From assembly GCA_024516155.1 (NCBI GenBank), contig JAJJXM010000049.1, positions 186,001-250,000 on the forward strand: a DNA stretch of 64,000 nt, in the 5' to 3' direction. The notes beneath the pieces are model-generated. The model was given only the letters and a program-made list of their open reading frames with translations, was not told where the DNA came from and did not search any database. Of the stretch, positions 45,613 to 57,321 are shown piece by piece (positions within the stretch are counted from its first letter, which is position 1; the number at the start of each line of letters is the position of its first letter). This DNA comes from Pyronema omphalodes (lineage: Eukaryota; Ascomycota; Pezizomycetes; Pezizales; Pyronemataceae). The translations under genes were made by a program, and so were the position numbers.

Positions 45613-48336
45613 GAATTCATGCGGTCTGGGGTACTGGGTTTGGTTTTATTGGTTGGGGCGGTTGGAAGGGGATGGACGGGATGGAAGGGGATGGAAGGGG
45701 ATGGAAGGGATGGAAGGGATGGAAGGGATCGAAGGGATCGAAGGGATGATGGAAGGGCTGCGCTTACGTTGTTGTGTTACAAGTGCAACAAGTGCAACTC
45801 CGTGAGCCAGAGTAAGTTGACATCATCTAGCATGTCACTTATGGTGTGGATATCATGTTCCATCACTCGATAGGAAAATACGTTGATTCTGATCTGTAGT
45901 TCTCTTGGATTGATGAGATTTTTGGTGCCCTAGAGTCGAGATTGTGTGCTCGATTATCGAAAATATGCAGGTATTGATGTATCAACTGTATTATACTTCC
46001 CCTCGGCTTGCTTTACATCAATCAAGGTAGGATACCGATGGGTAGAAGGGAAATACTAGGCTGTGAGGTACCGTTTCTTAGTTATGTATGCGTCAATTAC
46101 GGTCTGTATATCTCGGACTTGATAGAATTGGCAAAAAGGCCCAGACTTTTGCGTGGAATTAATCATTGAAATTGTTTATATCTTAGTTGACAACCTTATG
46201 CTTATTACTAGTTAGGGCTAATGTGTGATAGATGACATGTACTGCATCGACTCAATAAACCACGTGGTTAACCTGCATCCGGGCCACATCAATGCTTCCT
46301 TCTGATCACAATCGAGGTTTTTGGAATAATTTAGTTTGAGGCCGTCTAATCTAAGGCCTTAGGCGAGAGGTAGATAGACATAAGGAAACGATTAACGAGT
46401 TGAAAGGTACTAGGTAGCAGTACAAGCTGTACTATGGAGACAATTTTGATATTGGCCTACCTCATAGATCAATGTCTAGTTCAGTTGGTGTAGATGCAGC
46501 TTGATGATTCGGAAACTATTATCTACTTTTTTTTTATCACAAAAGTATATCTGGAAACCAGCAATCAGAGCCCGAAGTTATTGTACTGCCTACTTGTGGT
46601 ATTTTGTGGGGTCATAGGTTCTGTTTTACGTTACAGGCTGGTGTGGGGTTGGTATCGGCTGCCGGTATTGTTATTAAGGTACCAGTGTCGACACCGGTTT
46701 TCCATGTCCTTGGACTCGGGTATGAATTGCATTTGCCACCGGTCACTTCATGTTCTCCAGGATATGTGGCATCAGATGATATGAAAAGTTAAACGATGTT
46801 CTGTGATCAGACATATCGATTTTTTTTTTAACTCTGGTTTTCTTGAGAAGGAAGGCTGAATCATATCATATTGTCCACCAAGTCTTAATACGGGAGTTTT
46901 CGGTACCTGAATATGGTAGTATATACACAAAAGATTGATATTTTGACACCGAGCATTGTATTACAAATTCAATTCCAGATTTCGCGGATTTTAGGGCTGA
47001 TTTTACCCTCCTTACGGCGTGTCTAAGCTACAGACTTAGACAGAGCACTTCGAATTCAATTCTAGATTCGGGGGTTTTCACGTAAGGCTTAAGCAGAAGT
47101 TCTTTCGGCTCGCAAGGCAGCCTCATACATCACGCCATAGCGTGGTCTCATGGCACGAGGCACAGGGCATAGCGGCCCCAGCGTCGCAGCAGCGGTGCTT
47201 GCGCCACACCTCTCCGAACATTCTGCATCAGTAAACAATCTTCGGCATTGTCTACGTAAACTCCACGTCGGCGATGCTCAGATATCCGTGTATATATAGG
47301 CCTATCCTTGAGTCCCCGACACCGGAAGAAAATGCCGACGCTGTGGCAGCAGATCGGGCAGTGGTGCACGGTGGATCCGGAGGTGGAGGTGGAAATATCG
47401 CACGCTTTATAAGCTTTGCGAGCTTTGCAGGGTTCGCTTTGACACTCTCGGCCGGTTAGACCTACTTGACTGTTAGTTACTTTCCCGGGGGGGTTCGAAG
47501 TTGAGATCAAAGCTGTTTGTTTATATATCGCATATCTTTTGTTTACGGAGTACCGTCGTTGATCTTCCCTTAAGGGGTTTTGTGGTTCCGATTGGATCTT
47601 CAAAAGATTATCTTGCATCGTGAGCCTAGACGGTAGCATGGACATGGACGGTGCGGAGTTGGAAAGATGAAATATTCTCATCAAGTCCTGAGCTCGAAGT
47701 TGAGATGGCATGGCGGGAGCGACAGGGATAGTAGATCTCCCGAACTGAGCAGCCCTCGAGCAGCCCTCGAGCAGCGGTCACCCCGCATGCCAATGCGGTT
47801 GAGCTAGAGGAAACAGAGCTTCCACGCACACGACACCGTGATTGAAATGTTTTCCTATACCACGATACTTCAACGCAGGTCTTCTACATATGAGGCTGTG
47901 AAAAGTCAATTGGATTACATAATCAGACCAAGAATGAGCTGCGCGAGCTTGTGACATCATTTCTAAGCTGTGCAGGCATTAGAATCAAGCTCCAAACTGC
48001 TGTATCGTAGCTGTCTTGAGCTCCAACAAAAGCATCATTCACCCGCAAATAGATAGCGTGCTACTCAGCCACTTTATCTTTGCAAAGTTTGTATATGCTT
48101 TCAAGCTAGATCCATTCAAGTTGAGCCCTTCGACTCATTGAAAGACCTTCTCACGTGCAAACCATGGCACAGCACGTCTTGGCGCGAACCCCGGCTGACG
48201 ACATCATCTGATGCAGCACCCTTAAAACCAAGGTGTGGCGGCACCCGTCATTCGTCACTACGGCATCGCTCATCGCGACATCTTCTACAACCATCCTCTA
48301 CAACATCGCGAAGTACTCTAGCGACGTGAAACCAAT
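44000..48336. other. Gene-free, homopolymer-rich region
   Basis: I find no supportable gene. Low-complexity pieces in order: GGATTTGG and GATGTTTGGATGC repeats (44390-44515), CACAATTTC repeats (44610-44640), then the dense block listed at 44905-45755. A minus-strand frame at 47148-47711 (187 codons) has no recognisable domain and no flanking support; it may be chance. Confidence 0.45.
44905..45755. repeat. Block of consecutive homopolymers and short tandem repeats
   Basis: In order: T-run of about 41 (44905-44945); G-run of 16 (44989-45004); (TTGGTGATTGG)-type 9-bp repeats (about 45036-45090); (GGCAGT)n (about 45268-45298); A-run of about 26 (45314-45339) followed by (ACAGAA)n to about 45367; (CGACAAATC)n (about 45385-45415); two T-runs (about 45558-45571 and 45577-45611); and (GGGATGGAA)n (about 45669-45750). 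Such tracts are prone to assembly error, so their lengths may not be exact. Confidence 0.85.
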
Positions 48337-49057
48337 ATGTGCAGTCCCGACCTCCTTCTCGTTTTTATCGCAATCATATTCCCTCCGGTTGCCGGTACGT
48401 ACCATGCCCTCCCCCTTCAGGAGCTTAGGCTTTAGCTTCTGCAGCTCTCGTTATGAGCTCACCGGCTCGGATCCGAATGAAATGGATAGCTGACATCGTC
48501 GATAGTATGGGTCAAGTCCGGAATCTGCTCTGCCGACTCTATCATCAATATTGCATTATGCATGCTCGGTTTCGTATGTCACCCAACCCTTTTATGTCTC
48601 TCTTCGTTCCTACCCGCCACGGATGCCCCGCACCACCCCACAATCACCCACTATCACTATCCTTCTGAACAGCTTACTAATATACCTTCAGCTTCCCGGT
48701 CTACTTCATGCCTGGTACATAATTAGCATCCATCCCTTTGACGAACCCGAGCGTCCTCATGACGCCGAGAGTGGTCGTGACCCCCGTGTACGATACAGCC
48801 GCACACAATCCCAGCAGCCTCAGCGCCAGGGTATCCACTACGGCCAGCACCACCCTCCTCCTGCCGACAACTACGGCAGCTTTGGAGTTACTCCCAGAGA
48901 TCAGCCTTATGGACATCCTCAACAGCAGCATTACGGACCCCCACAGGGACAGAATGGCGGATCTTCCAGAGCCCCACAACAAGGTGGCCCTGGTGAGCCA
49001 CCTAGTTATGCGGATGTTTTGAAGGATCAGTTAAAGGATCATAAAATCCAGCACTGA
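48337..49057 (+). CDS. SNA3: Sna3-like small membrane protein of the Pmp3/UPF0057 family with a PPxY tail
   Basis: Three exons, 48337-48394, 48506-48573 and 48692-49057, joined at GTACGT/GATAG and GTATGT/CCTTCAG; 163 residues. The first 55 residues are a complete Pmp3-type domain: one membrane segment PDLLLVFIAIIFPPVAVW, the conserved SGICSADSIINI loop, and a second segment CMLGFLPGLLHAWYII. A long Gln/Pro/Gly/His-rich cytosolic tail follows and ends in EPPSYADVLKDQL, with PPSY at about 145-148. In yeast Sna3, a PPAY motif binds the ubiquitin ligase Rsp5 and directs multivesicular-body sorting; the same use here is inferred. The tail is much longer than Pmp3 itself (about 55 aa), so Sna3 or Sna2-type is the better name. 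The first two exons are short and easily missed. Confidence 0.88.
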
Positions 49058-50575
49058 GAGGCATTCAGTGGCTTTAATTATATGAGGAAGTCAGACAGGC
49101 ATACTATCGAGGATTGAATGGCGTTTTAATCGGTTTAATTAAGTTCGAATTGCATTGGGTTCTGGGATGGTTTTAGTCTTTGGTTTTTATGATCAGCGCG
49201 TTTGAATTGAATTGGGTTATAAGAGGTGGTTGCGGTTTCAATGGGAAGGAATTGACTATTGTGATTGTTTTTGGAATCGGCTTGTGATGATTTTGCGTCA
49301 ATATATTTTGATTTGAGTTTGCAACAAGTACCGGCTGTGGAAGTATACCAATAAACTATGATCGTATACAAAAAGGGCTTGAAGATAGTATCCACGAGAT
49401 ATTCCATCTTGGATTACGCCGTCGGTACGCAGTTGGAAAGTCTCGTTCACAGAAACCAACTTGATTGAATGACAGATTTTCCCTAGAAAATACGAAAAGT
49501 AGAAAAAGAATAGCCAAACAAACACAACAAATCGCACAAGAGAGAACTCAAAACCCATCAGTAGGCTAAACATTGTCCCCATCATGAATACGAGTCGGAG
49601 ATATACGGTTATCCAATTATTCCATTAGACTAAACAAACCAGTGAGCGGGTTTTATTTCGTTACTTCGTATTTTTTCCCGAATACTTCTATCCACTCCAA
49701 TCTTCTGTTAACTCTAAATCATACCGGGCATACTGTATTATTTCACCCCCCCCCCCCCCCCCCCCACCCTTTCGTACCGCCATCGAGGTGATTTAGGCCT
49801 GTCAAATCAAATCGACCTTTCAGCTCCATATATCCCCTCTGCCGTTTTGTTACCATAGGCACGACCATCAATATTCTTCACCATCCGAAATCCTGAACTC
49901 CTGAATATGCACAGCTTCTCTTCAATTCGAGTTCCTACTATCACAAAGGAAGATTGAGGATGGCGAAACTATACGGAATGGAATGATGGCCCTCTTTCAA
50001 CTTTGTATCGATGGAAGGATTTTGGATGCTACATGAACTGGAGGGTAGATATACCTTGGCGGAGTGTATGAGGAATTATAAGGAAAGAGAGACAGAAAGG
50101 TTCACGTAGGAAATCATGGGGTTGCAATCGCCGATAGGATGGTATGTGTTTGCGGGCATAGTAGATAGTAGCTTCACATAGGGATTTCTAAGGAGAGAAT
50201 TGAAGGATTGTTTATTACTGGACTGTTGGGGTATATATTTCATATTTAGTGCCCGACTTGGGTATTTTATTGGGGCTCTGGTGGGTTTCATATACGGTCA
50301 CTCGTACATGAAATATATTATCAAAAATATTACTTGTTTATGTATTAATCATATTTGAGTGACTCTAATTTGTATTGACTGAATAAAAATTCCAACACTC
50401 GATTCTTCCTTTTTTTTAATCCCATTAGGTAGTAGGAATCTGTCGTCATGTTACATTTGCCAACCCAATGCAACAAAGCGCGCTCCTTCTCAAAGTTAGA
50501 TGATTAGTTCTGTTTTTAGATGGGCCGGACAGGATAAAAAAATATATAATGCCTTTTGGGCTTTAACCGCACAAG
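49058..50575. other. Intergenic region
   Basis: No gene is seen. A run of about 20 C lies at 49746-49765. The minus-strand frames at 49135-49585 have no recognisable features. Confidence 0.4.
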
Positions 50576-51346
50576 TCAGTCTTTTCTCAAGTTCCCGATG
50601 ACGATGGGGATACCCCTTAGGGTGTACTGAAGCCTAATACCCTCAAGCGAATTCTCCTTTGTCATATCGTAGTTAGGCACTAGATCCACCACCATCTCCC
50701 AATCAGTGAAACCCTTTGCTAACATTCCCAAGTACTGCCTCCATAGCGGACCAAACCTTAACCGGACGTTCTTCTCAGACCATTGCAAAAAAACAGCCGA
50801 AATGCTTTGTTACCCCTACGTAGTTAACAGCAATGGTCAAATGCAACGGTACGGCCCCAAAAGTGCTGTGGTAAAACCTAGCGCGTGCGGGATTTTGACA
50901 TCACATCAACGAAAACGCGTTTTTCCAAATAAGCATTGTAAACATCTGGTTGAACTCTTCGATACCAATACTATTTGTTCCTGTCTGTACAAATAATACC
51001 GCTTTTATCTTGTCAGATATATCCAATCAGCATAACAATCGGAGGTTTGCTTGTTTCTTACATAATCAGTTATTAGATCCAGAGCTCGCCAGGGTCTGTC
51101 TGGTCCAGCCCTTTCTTAGGATCAGAATTCACCGCAAATCATAGTCCAGTCTTGTGGCCTCGAACTCGGAATAGCGGTGTTTTCCATACCATTGACCAGA
51201 CCGCCTGTTGGCGACTGAAGTGGACCATGATGCCAGTCACACACAGTCACTCGCCCGTGCCACGTCGACTACATACATCCATCCCTGAGATTCATGTTTT
51301 TGGTGTGGTGTCGTTTGGATACAACGAAGATGCAAAGTAAATACCA
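50576..51346 (-). pseudogene. Decayed protein gene with five in-frame TGA codons and one frameshift
   Basis: A single minus-strand frame runs from about 51346 to about 50790 with no TAA or TAG but five TGA codons (at 51237-51239, 51129-51131, 51066-51068, 51027-51029 and 50901-50903, + coordinates). Between them the sequence is protein-like (QTGTNSIGIEEFNQMF, RARFYHSTFGAVPLHLTIAV). At a 7-base A run on the + strand near 50786-50793 the frame shifts by one and continues as WSEKNVRLRFGPLWRQYL, then FTDWEMVVDLVPNY, to a stop at 50576. CGA-to-TGA is a single C-to-T change, so the original is likely an Arg-containing protein of 250 or more residues. I do not recognise the family. Confidence 0.5.
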
Positions 51347-52212
51347 CGACGTATTATGATCGAAACAAAAAATTTTGTAGATTCGTTTAAATTAAACCAC
51401 AAGATCGTGAGGTGTTGTCTAGTTTAAAATACACTGTAGTGTAAACTGCGGATTAGACTACGGAATCGTGGTATGTATGCACGACAGTCTTTCTTGGCTA
51501 AGGATATCCCAGAAAACATGGCCACGTCAAAACCTTACGGTTGGGAACGTTTAAGAATTAATCAATCAACCAACCCAGAAAACATGGATATCATACATAA
51601 GAGTGATGTTACCAGCCTTCTGCTGGACTCTTCTGGTGATAAGAAAAGCATGATCCCCGTTGAAGATGAAGGAACAAAGGGGAGAGAGGCGAGGTGGGAA
51701 TAACAGGAGACAGAGGCAGGGAGGAAGCGGAGGGCATGGGAATCATAAAGTGACAGGGCGGATGACGAGTGAAAATACCACAGGCTATGAGAAGGGCATG
51801 GTGGTGGATGCTGGAGGAGGTAACCAGGATATGACAGGACAAGGGGGAGACTGGGGAAGTCCTCTTTCTCGATTCTCTTGTTTCATACTTTGTTTGACGG
51901 TTTGTATGGGTGTAGGAGATTAGGGGGCCTCATTAGGTGGTTTAGATTACCAGGACGGGATTTGGATATTGTTTTAGTCCTGCATGGGCCTTTTAGGTCT
52001 CGGTCAGCGTATGAATCAATAATAAATAAATAAGAAAAGCATGATCTGGCGCACACCTTAGTCCTGTCAGATTACCTACCCTTAAAAGGTTCTGCTTGGG
52101 TCATTGGCGAAAATTAACTATGGTTGAAGATTACCGAGAGTAACAGAGTTTCATAAAGATAGAGCCATCTCACAAAAAGTACAGAACACACCACACGATA
52201 CCTAGGTATCGA
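51347..52212. other. Intergenic region
   Basis: No gene is seen. The + strand at 51660-51830 is purine-rich (GGAGG, GGCAGG), giving long open but compositionally odd frames. Confidence 0.35.
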
Positions 52213-52982
52213 ATGCTTCCTGGGCCAATCATCAAACCCTATGCCATGGAAGGAAGCTGTGAAGGAGATTGGAAACATCATTGCGTGTTTGTACCGACTA
52301 TGGATCACCGTTCAGAGTCCTGCATCTCGCAATCGCCTGGAAAGGATGGAGAGAATCGATGTGTTGCATTTCGAACGCTTCGATATCGATTATGTCGGCT
52401 ATATAAATACCAGCTAGGCGAAGGTTACCGATATCTGATTGAAAGAATGAGAAAGGCCAATAGCAAACGGCGGCAGCTCCTAAAACATCACAACAAACAT
52501 CATGAAAAATTTGTAGGCCGGCGTGTTGCTGTAGGTAATGCGCTTGACCCAGGATCATCGGAGGGCGAAGATGATTTCTATTCAGAAGCTCCGACGGATA
52601 TGTGTACAACGGTTTCCACGGTGTACTCGGCCAATATCAATCTTGTGGAAGCCATGCTTGTCAATTTGGATAGCATATCGAATGCTGGATTCTTATCTAC
52701 GTCCTACGCATCATCTGTAGCTAACCCAGATAGTCCTTGAGGTCCAGCCCGTCCGCCTGGATTCGAAAAAGGACGTTTTCAGTGTCCGTACTGTTTCATT
52801 ATTGTACAGGCCAAGAGCCGTGCTTCTTGGAAGTGAGTCAAGAAGAGGTTGTTAAGCTGTTACTTTCTCAGGAACATATTGAGGTCGATGCAAGGGACAC
52901 CTCCGGGTGGACAGCACTTATGTATGCCCACCATAGAGGACATATTAAAATCGTTGAACAGATTTATCAGTTTGTAAATTAG
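52213..52982 (+). pseudogene. Remnant of a fungal C2H2-type/ankyrin-repeat protein
   Basis: The first frame (52213-52740) has a Lys/Arg/His-rich segment (RMRKANSKRRQLLKHHNKHH) and an acidic/Ser-rich linker. It is stopped by TGA at 52738-52740. The same frame then continues as RPPGFEKGRFQCPYCFIIVQ, the CPYC zinc-finger region typical of a large fungal family with RR-x-(Y/L)-L-(K/R) followed by FxCPYC. That frame ends at about 52833, and in another frame an ankyrin repeat follows (VVKLLLSQEHIEVDARD, then SGWTALMYAHHRGHIKIVEQ) to a stop at 52982. Normal family members have hundreds of residues between the finger and the ankyrins, so this copy has a premature stop and a large internal deletion. 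Such proteins occur as expanded, NLR-like families in fungi; a role here is not expected. Confidence 0.65.
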
Positions 52983-53740
52983 CGCAACTTAGCTTAACTA
53001 GTTGCTTCATTCTGGAGAGATGGGTTTTATGTACGAAGATTGCATTTGTAGCTCGCGTTGAAATGCAGCAAGTTTTCTAATTTTAACGATGATCAGTGTA
53101 AACTATCCTTTTTTTTGGCAATGGTTATCTATAAAAAGAGTTAGTTCCGAATTGATAAATGTCTACTTGGCTTCCAGATCGAGTATTCCAAGCTTCTTTT
53201 CTGGCAGCAACATGAGAACTTTGACAATTATTAACGGGACCTAAACCCCCCAAAAATAAGCTTCATGTCTACCATACCCTACTGGCTTGCTTTCCATCCG
53301 AACGTTAACTTTATGATAATCACAAAATTCGTTTCCCCCCTAAAGTTCCTTTCTCCACAATCCATCACGAGTTTTTTACCACATATACCTCGTTAGTTCA
53401 TTCACAGATTGAATGTACCAAGTTATCCTCTCTATAAGTATACTTCAGGACCACCTCCCCATTGTCGGGGGGGCTTTAGACCAATGTCATTCTTACACGA
53501 GGTAAGCTTCGCACGAGTGATAAGCAGTGATGGTGGCGGCTCTGGCGGGGGTGTTCGCTCCTTAAGCCCTGCAGAATTCCCAACTAGAGTGCGCTTTAGA
53601 TATCTGTGTAGAAATACTCCACGTATACTGCATATTAACTAAGCCTCAACCAGTGTGCGTACAGGTTTCTTGAGAGCACGGGTCCTGGTTTGCGAACTAA
53701 ATCCAGCTACTTATTCATTCTAGATTAAGACTCGCATTAA
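52983..53740. other. Intergenic region
   Basis: No gene is supported. A 77-codon + frame at 53409-53642 with a Gly/Ser-rich middle could be part of a decayed gene but has no recognisable features. Confidence 0.35.
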
Positions 53741-54427
53741 AGGCTCGGTAGTCTTGCGCAGTGGAATTACGGGCTCCAGGGCTTTGAAGGGGTTATAATT
53801 GCTTTCGCACAACGCTACTCACCCAAAACTCCTTATAAGATTATAAGTGATACTTGTGCCAAGCTAGCACCGCCTTGGCGCGGGCATTACAATCTCCTCA
53901 AACTTCAGGACATTATGGAATGATGGCTTGATATAGCACTTTTGTTCAAGAAAGCCATCTTTGAAAGAGGCTTTTGTTTGCACGACGAAGCGCCAGGAGA
54001 TGAATTGTGGTTGAACGGGTTCGTCGCAGATTAGAGCGAAGCAAAGATCATTAATGCATTCCTGGCGAAGAAGAGCGCATAAATAGCGGAGCCAAATACG
54101 GCGTTATTACAGCTAGATATTGTAATGTGATCGCATTGTTCGCACTATCAGGGCCCTATAACGAAGCACTTGCGACTCTACTGAGTTAACGAAGTCACCG
54201 GCCGCCTTAGAGTGGACCAAGTACCGTACATTTTACAAGCGCCTAATCCGCCAGCCGCAATGTTTACCGCAAGTTGCAACTGCGCTTCACGGAAAAGCGC
54301 TAAGCGCCCGGGAGATACCGAACCGAAAAGCGAAGTCAAAACTCCAGGGGTACACCAAGAGAGAGAGAAGGGCCATTTCACGTATTCGGTGACCGATTGT
54401 ATAATCTACCAAATTGGAACTGATTAA
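53741..54427 (+). pseudogene. Decayed protein gene with five in-frame stops, each one C-to-T step from Gln or Arg
   Basis: One + frame of 229 codons is protein-like throughout (GFEGVIIAFAQRYSPKTPYK, PPWRGHYNLLKLQDIME, LFKKAIFERGFCLHDEAP, GDELWLNGFVAD, VDQVPYILQAPNPPAAMF). It is broken by TGA at 53921, TAG at 54032, TAA at 54080, TGA at 54128 and TGA at 54182, and ends at a final TAA (54425-54427). The three TGA could come from CGA, and TAG and TAA from CAG and CAA, so all fit C-to-T change on the coding strand. I do not recognise the family. Its borders are uncertain because the frame is also stopped by a TAA just upstream (53738-53740). Confidence 0.55.
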
Positions 54428-55065
54428 TAGTCTCAGCGTGTAGACGAAGTAGGTCTTTACTTTCTACTTATTCAAATGCAAAACCCTAGTTAACTTTGAA
54501 ATAGATTGTGAGAGACCTCTTCTTTTCTCCGCAGTTATCAGGGTGGCCTGGATTACCATAGTTGCATGTCACACGAAGGCTTATTGAATTCTATTACATC
54601 GGACTACAATATTTGTGATGAGCGGATAATAATCACCCTACTTCTATGATAGTTTTATATCTATTGATTTTTCTTCAGTTTCGATAATGAAACCAGAACC
54701 GTATAATTGAGTCTCTTTGTCTTCGGGATAACTCCATAAAGGCCCTTCCGATCCGCCAACAGATACCCCTAATCACCAATTCAGGAACCGCAGCAGCAAT
54801 AATATCGTGTCAGCAACCCATACCTTACTAATTTGTACGTAATGTAGATCATATGAGACGAAAATGAACCTTTTCTACTCACCCCAACTACCTCATCACT
54901 CCTGCCAATGGCATTTACATCAACGAAGTTGCGTACGCCGCCGTATCTTTCCACAAACAGTGCCTCGCCAATGCCCCTGCAAAAGTTACTGGGCAATCAC
55001 ACAGAATCACCGATCGCCGGCTAGAATTCATATCCAGCTCAAGTAGCTGCTGGAAATACCAAGTT
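54428..55065. other. Intergenic region
   Basis: No firm gene. A minus-strand frame at about 54880-54996 (RNFVDVNAIGRSDEVVG) reads like protein and directly adjoins the hAT copy, so it may be flanking gene debris. Confidence 0.35.
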
Positions 55066-55692
55066 CCGGGGCTCACACCACCACTCAATGGCAGAAGGAT
55101 CATCCCCAAGTGCTGCCTCCAGTCTCAGCGCACAGTAATCAACATACTCGTCCGGCTGCGTGGGGCTACCTGTTGCCGTATCTTCAGAGCCTTGTTCGGG
55201 TTCTAGCGGGGTATTGAAGCCAGGTGGTATAGAGGAGAGGCTGCTGGTAGCGGAACTCATTGTAGGTGGTTGGAGAGAAATGGCAGTGTAAGGTATGGTT
55301 GAGTTCTGTAGGTCAAGAGAAAATAGCCTAGGCGAGATATATAGGAGGATCCAGGCCAGTAGAGGTGCGTTCAAATGAGGTTTCGGTACAAATACTGCGG
55401 CGGTTTGGCTGTCTATGATCCTCCATGCATAGATTTGGCTGTTTATTCTTCTGCGCAGTAATCAACGAGGTGGTTAAACTGGTTTGTATCTGACAACCAG
55501 TAAACTGTTTATCGAGTCAGTTCAATCAGTTCAATCAGTGCATTGCAGTTACCTGGTTCTATGGGACCCTCAAAACTGAACCAACTGCGTATCCGGGACA
55601 CGAAAACTGCATCAACTAACTGTGAATTATCAGTTCAGTTTACCTGGTTTACAATTTTACCCGGTAAACTGGCTATACGGCTGGGAGGTCCG
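55066..55692 (-). mobile_element. hAT-type relic, copy 3 (one terminal end only)
   Basis: It aligns closely with 34785-35387 of copy 2, including the right terminal repeat GGCTATACGGCTGGGAGGTC, and keeps about 20 bp missing from copy 2. On the minus strand a frame from 55374 to 55039 encodes the Ser/Pro/Thr-rich N-terminal segment, then DEYVDYCALRLEAALGDDPS and IEWWCEPRNLVFPA, the start of the hAT C-terminal dimerisation region. The frame stops where homology to copy 2 ends, so the rest of the domain is missing. Confidence 0.78.
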
Positions 55693-57321
55693 CATTATCA
55701 TCTCTGGTATCAAAAAAAAAAAGATAAAAAGAAAGGAAGATTAATAACATCCAGAATAATTGGCAGGACAGTAGCATGGAACCTTTGCTCATCAGCAGTT
55801 TTCTTTTAACGAAAGCTACTGCCACTATTCAATCTTGAATATCCCACCTGTCCCACAGCTGGTGAAGGTATTTAATAAGAACGGGTGGCACGCTCAACCA
55901 ACTTCGACATCAAGTCTGGCAAAGCAGTGGATGACTAATCGGATTGACCGGATCCTTGGGCTCATAGATAGAGGTTATATACATATGTCGCCGGTAGTTA
56001 TTATGCACAGATAGTTCCGTATGACATATGAAATGTCATTGAAAAACTAAATTGTGAACAACATCTTGATTTGTGGGCAAATTGGTGGGCGTGAAGAATC
56101 CCGGTATGGGTTCTTTTCATGAGTGAAAATCAATCAGTCGGAGCAGAAGAATTATGTATTCCCTTGAACTGTGGATCCACCACCTCTTCGGCAGTCTGGA
56201 AAACCTTAACCTGAATGTCTGTGGTGACAGGTTCTAAAAGCGAATTCAAATCGCGAGTGACAGTGATATCTATAGGTGGTATCGCAGGCCAAGCATATGC
56301 TGTGATTTGTTACGCTTTTCCATCAGTGCTGGATACAGTATATGTATATATATAAGTTAGCGTGTTTGAGAAAATAAAAGTTAGCATGTTCAGTGGTACG
56401 ACGAGTAATCATGCTTTCCCGTAGGGTGCATACATACCCACACCTTATTTCGCGACCGTGCACGTGAGCTTCTCCAACCTTCTAGATAATCTACGTTTTC
56501 CAATTGGTACTTTAGAGTACAGTACATCTCAGCACGACCCTTTTGTCATGAAGGATCTAATTAAAGTACTAGACCGTAGCGCGCTAGCAAAATCACCTAA
56601 CAAAGGCTCTTTCGTTAAAGGATTCTGGATGTATTGCGTTGAATATTTTGATCTCCTTGCATTCATGTATTGTTTGTTGTCTTATATTGCTAGCGACAAT
56701 TATAAGTAATAAAGAGGATGAATGTTGGGTGCACTTTGCTATACTGCATTTCGTTGTTCCCGTAATTCCTTTGGTTCCCTTTGTTCGTCGTATTTTATGC
56801 AGTTTGCCTACAACTGAGGCTTGAACACGTATTTGCATCAAGATACGTACTGCCTCCCGGCCTTTTGGAGAGATCCGTTTGAAAAATGCGTGAAAGTCAT
56901 GATACTGTTATTACATTACCCGCATATTGTTAATTAGTCGATTAATAATAGCTCTTAACAGTAGTGAGAAATACAAATATTTCTCTTGTCCCCTGGATAG
57001 AACGCTCAAAAAGAATATTCTATCTAGCGCGTCGCCCATGCACGCCTCGGAATTCTGGAATTCTGCCCCTCCTTGACATTCTGTACCTACCCCGCAGCCC
57101 CCGCTTAATCCCTGCAACCTCGTTCCACTTCATTCAGCGAGGGCGAAGCAAACAGCGTCTTCCTTTGTGACCACTTCGCGAGCACTTCGTGTTAACTCCG
57201 TCGCGGCGTCGTCACAGTTTCTCTAAACCTCCATCTTCAACTTCATCTACCACCGCGTCCATTCGCATCATATCTACCGCATCATTGATCAACATCGATA
57301 AGTCATTGCGAGTTTGCAATC
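55693..57321. other. Intergenic region and Arb1 promoter
   Basis: No gene is supported. A + frame at 56458-56709 lacks an ATG near its start. The 250 bp before 57322 is C/T- and TC-rich (CATCTTCAACTTCATCTACC-like), consistent with a fungal 5' UTR. Confidence 0.4.

Noticed and set aside
47148..47711. 187-codon minus-strand frame
   Set aside because: Length alone; mixed composition, no recognisable motif or family pattern. Kept only as a note in the intergenic entry.
52738..52740. TGA as selenocysteine or programmed read-through in the C2H2/ankyrin gene
   Set aside because: Fungi of this group lack selenocysteine decoding, and the gene is also deleted and frameshifted downstream, so a pseudogene is simpler.
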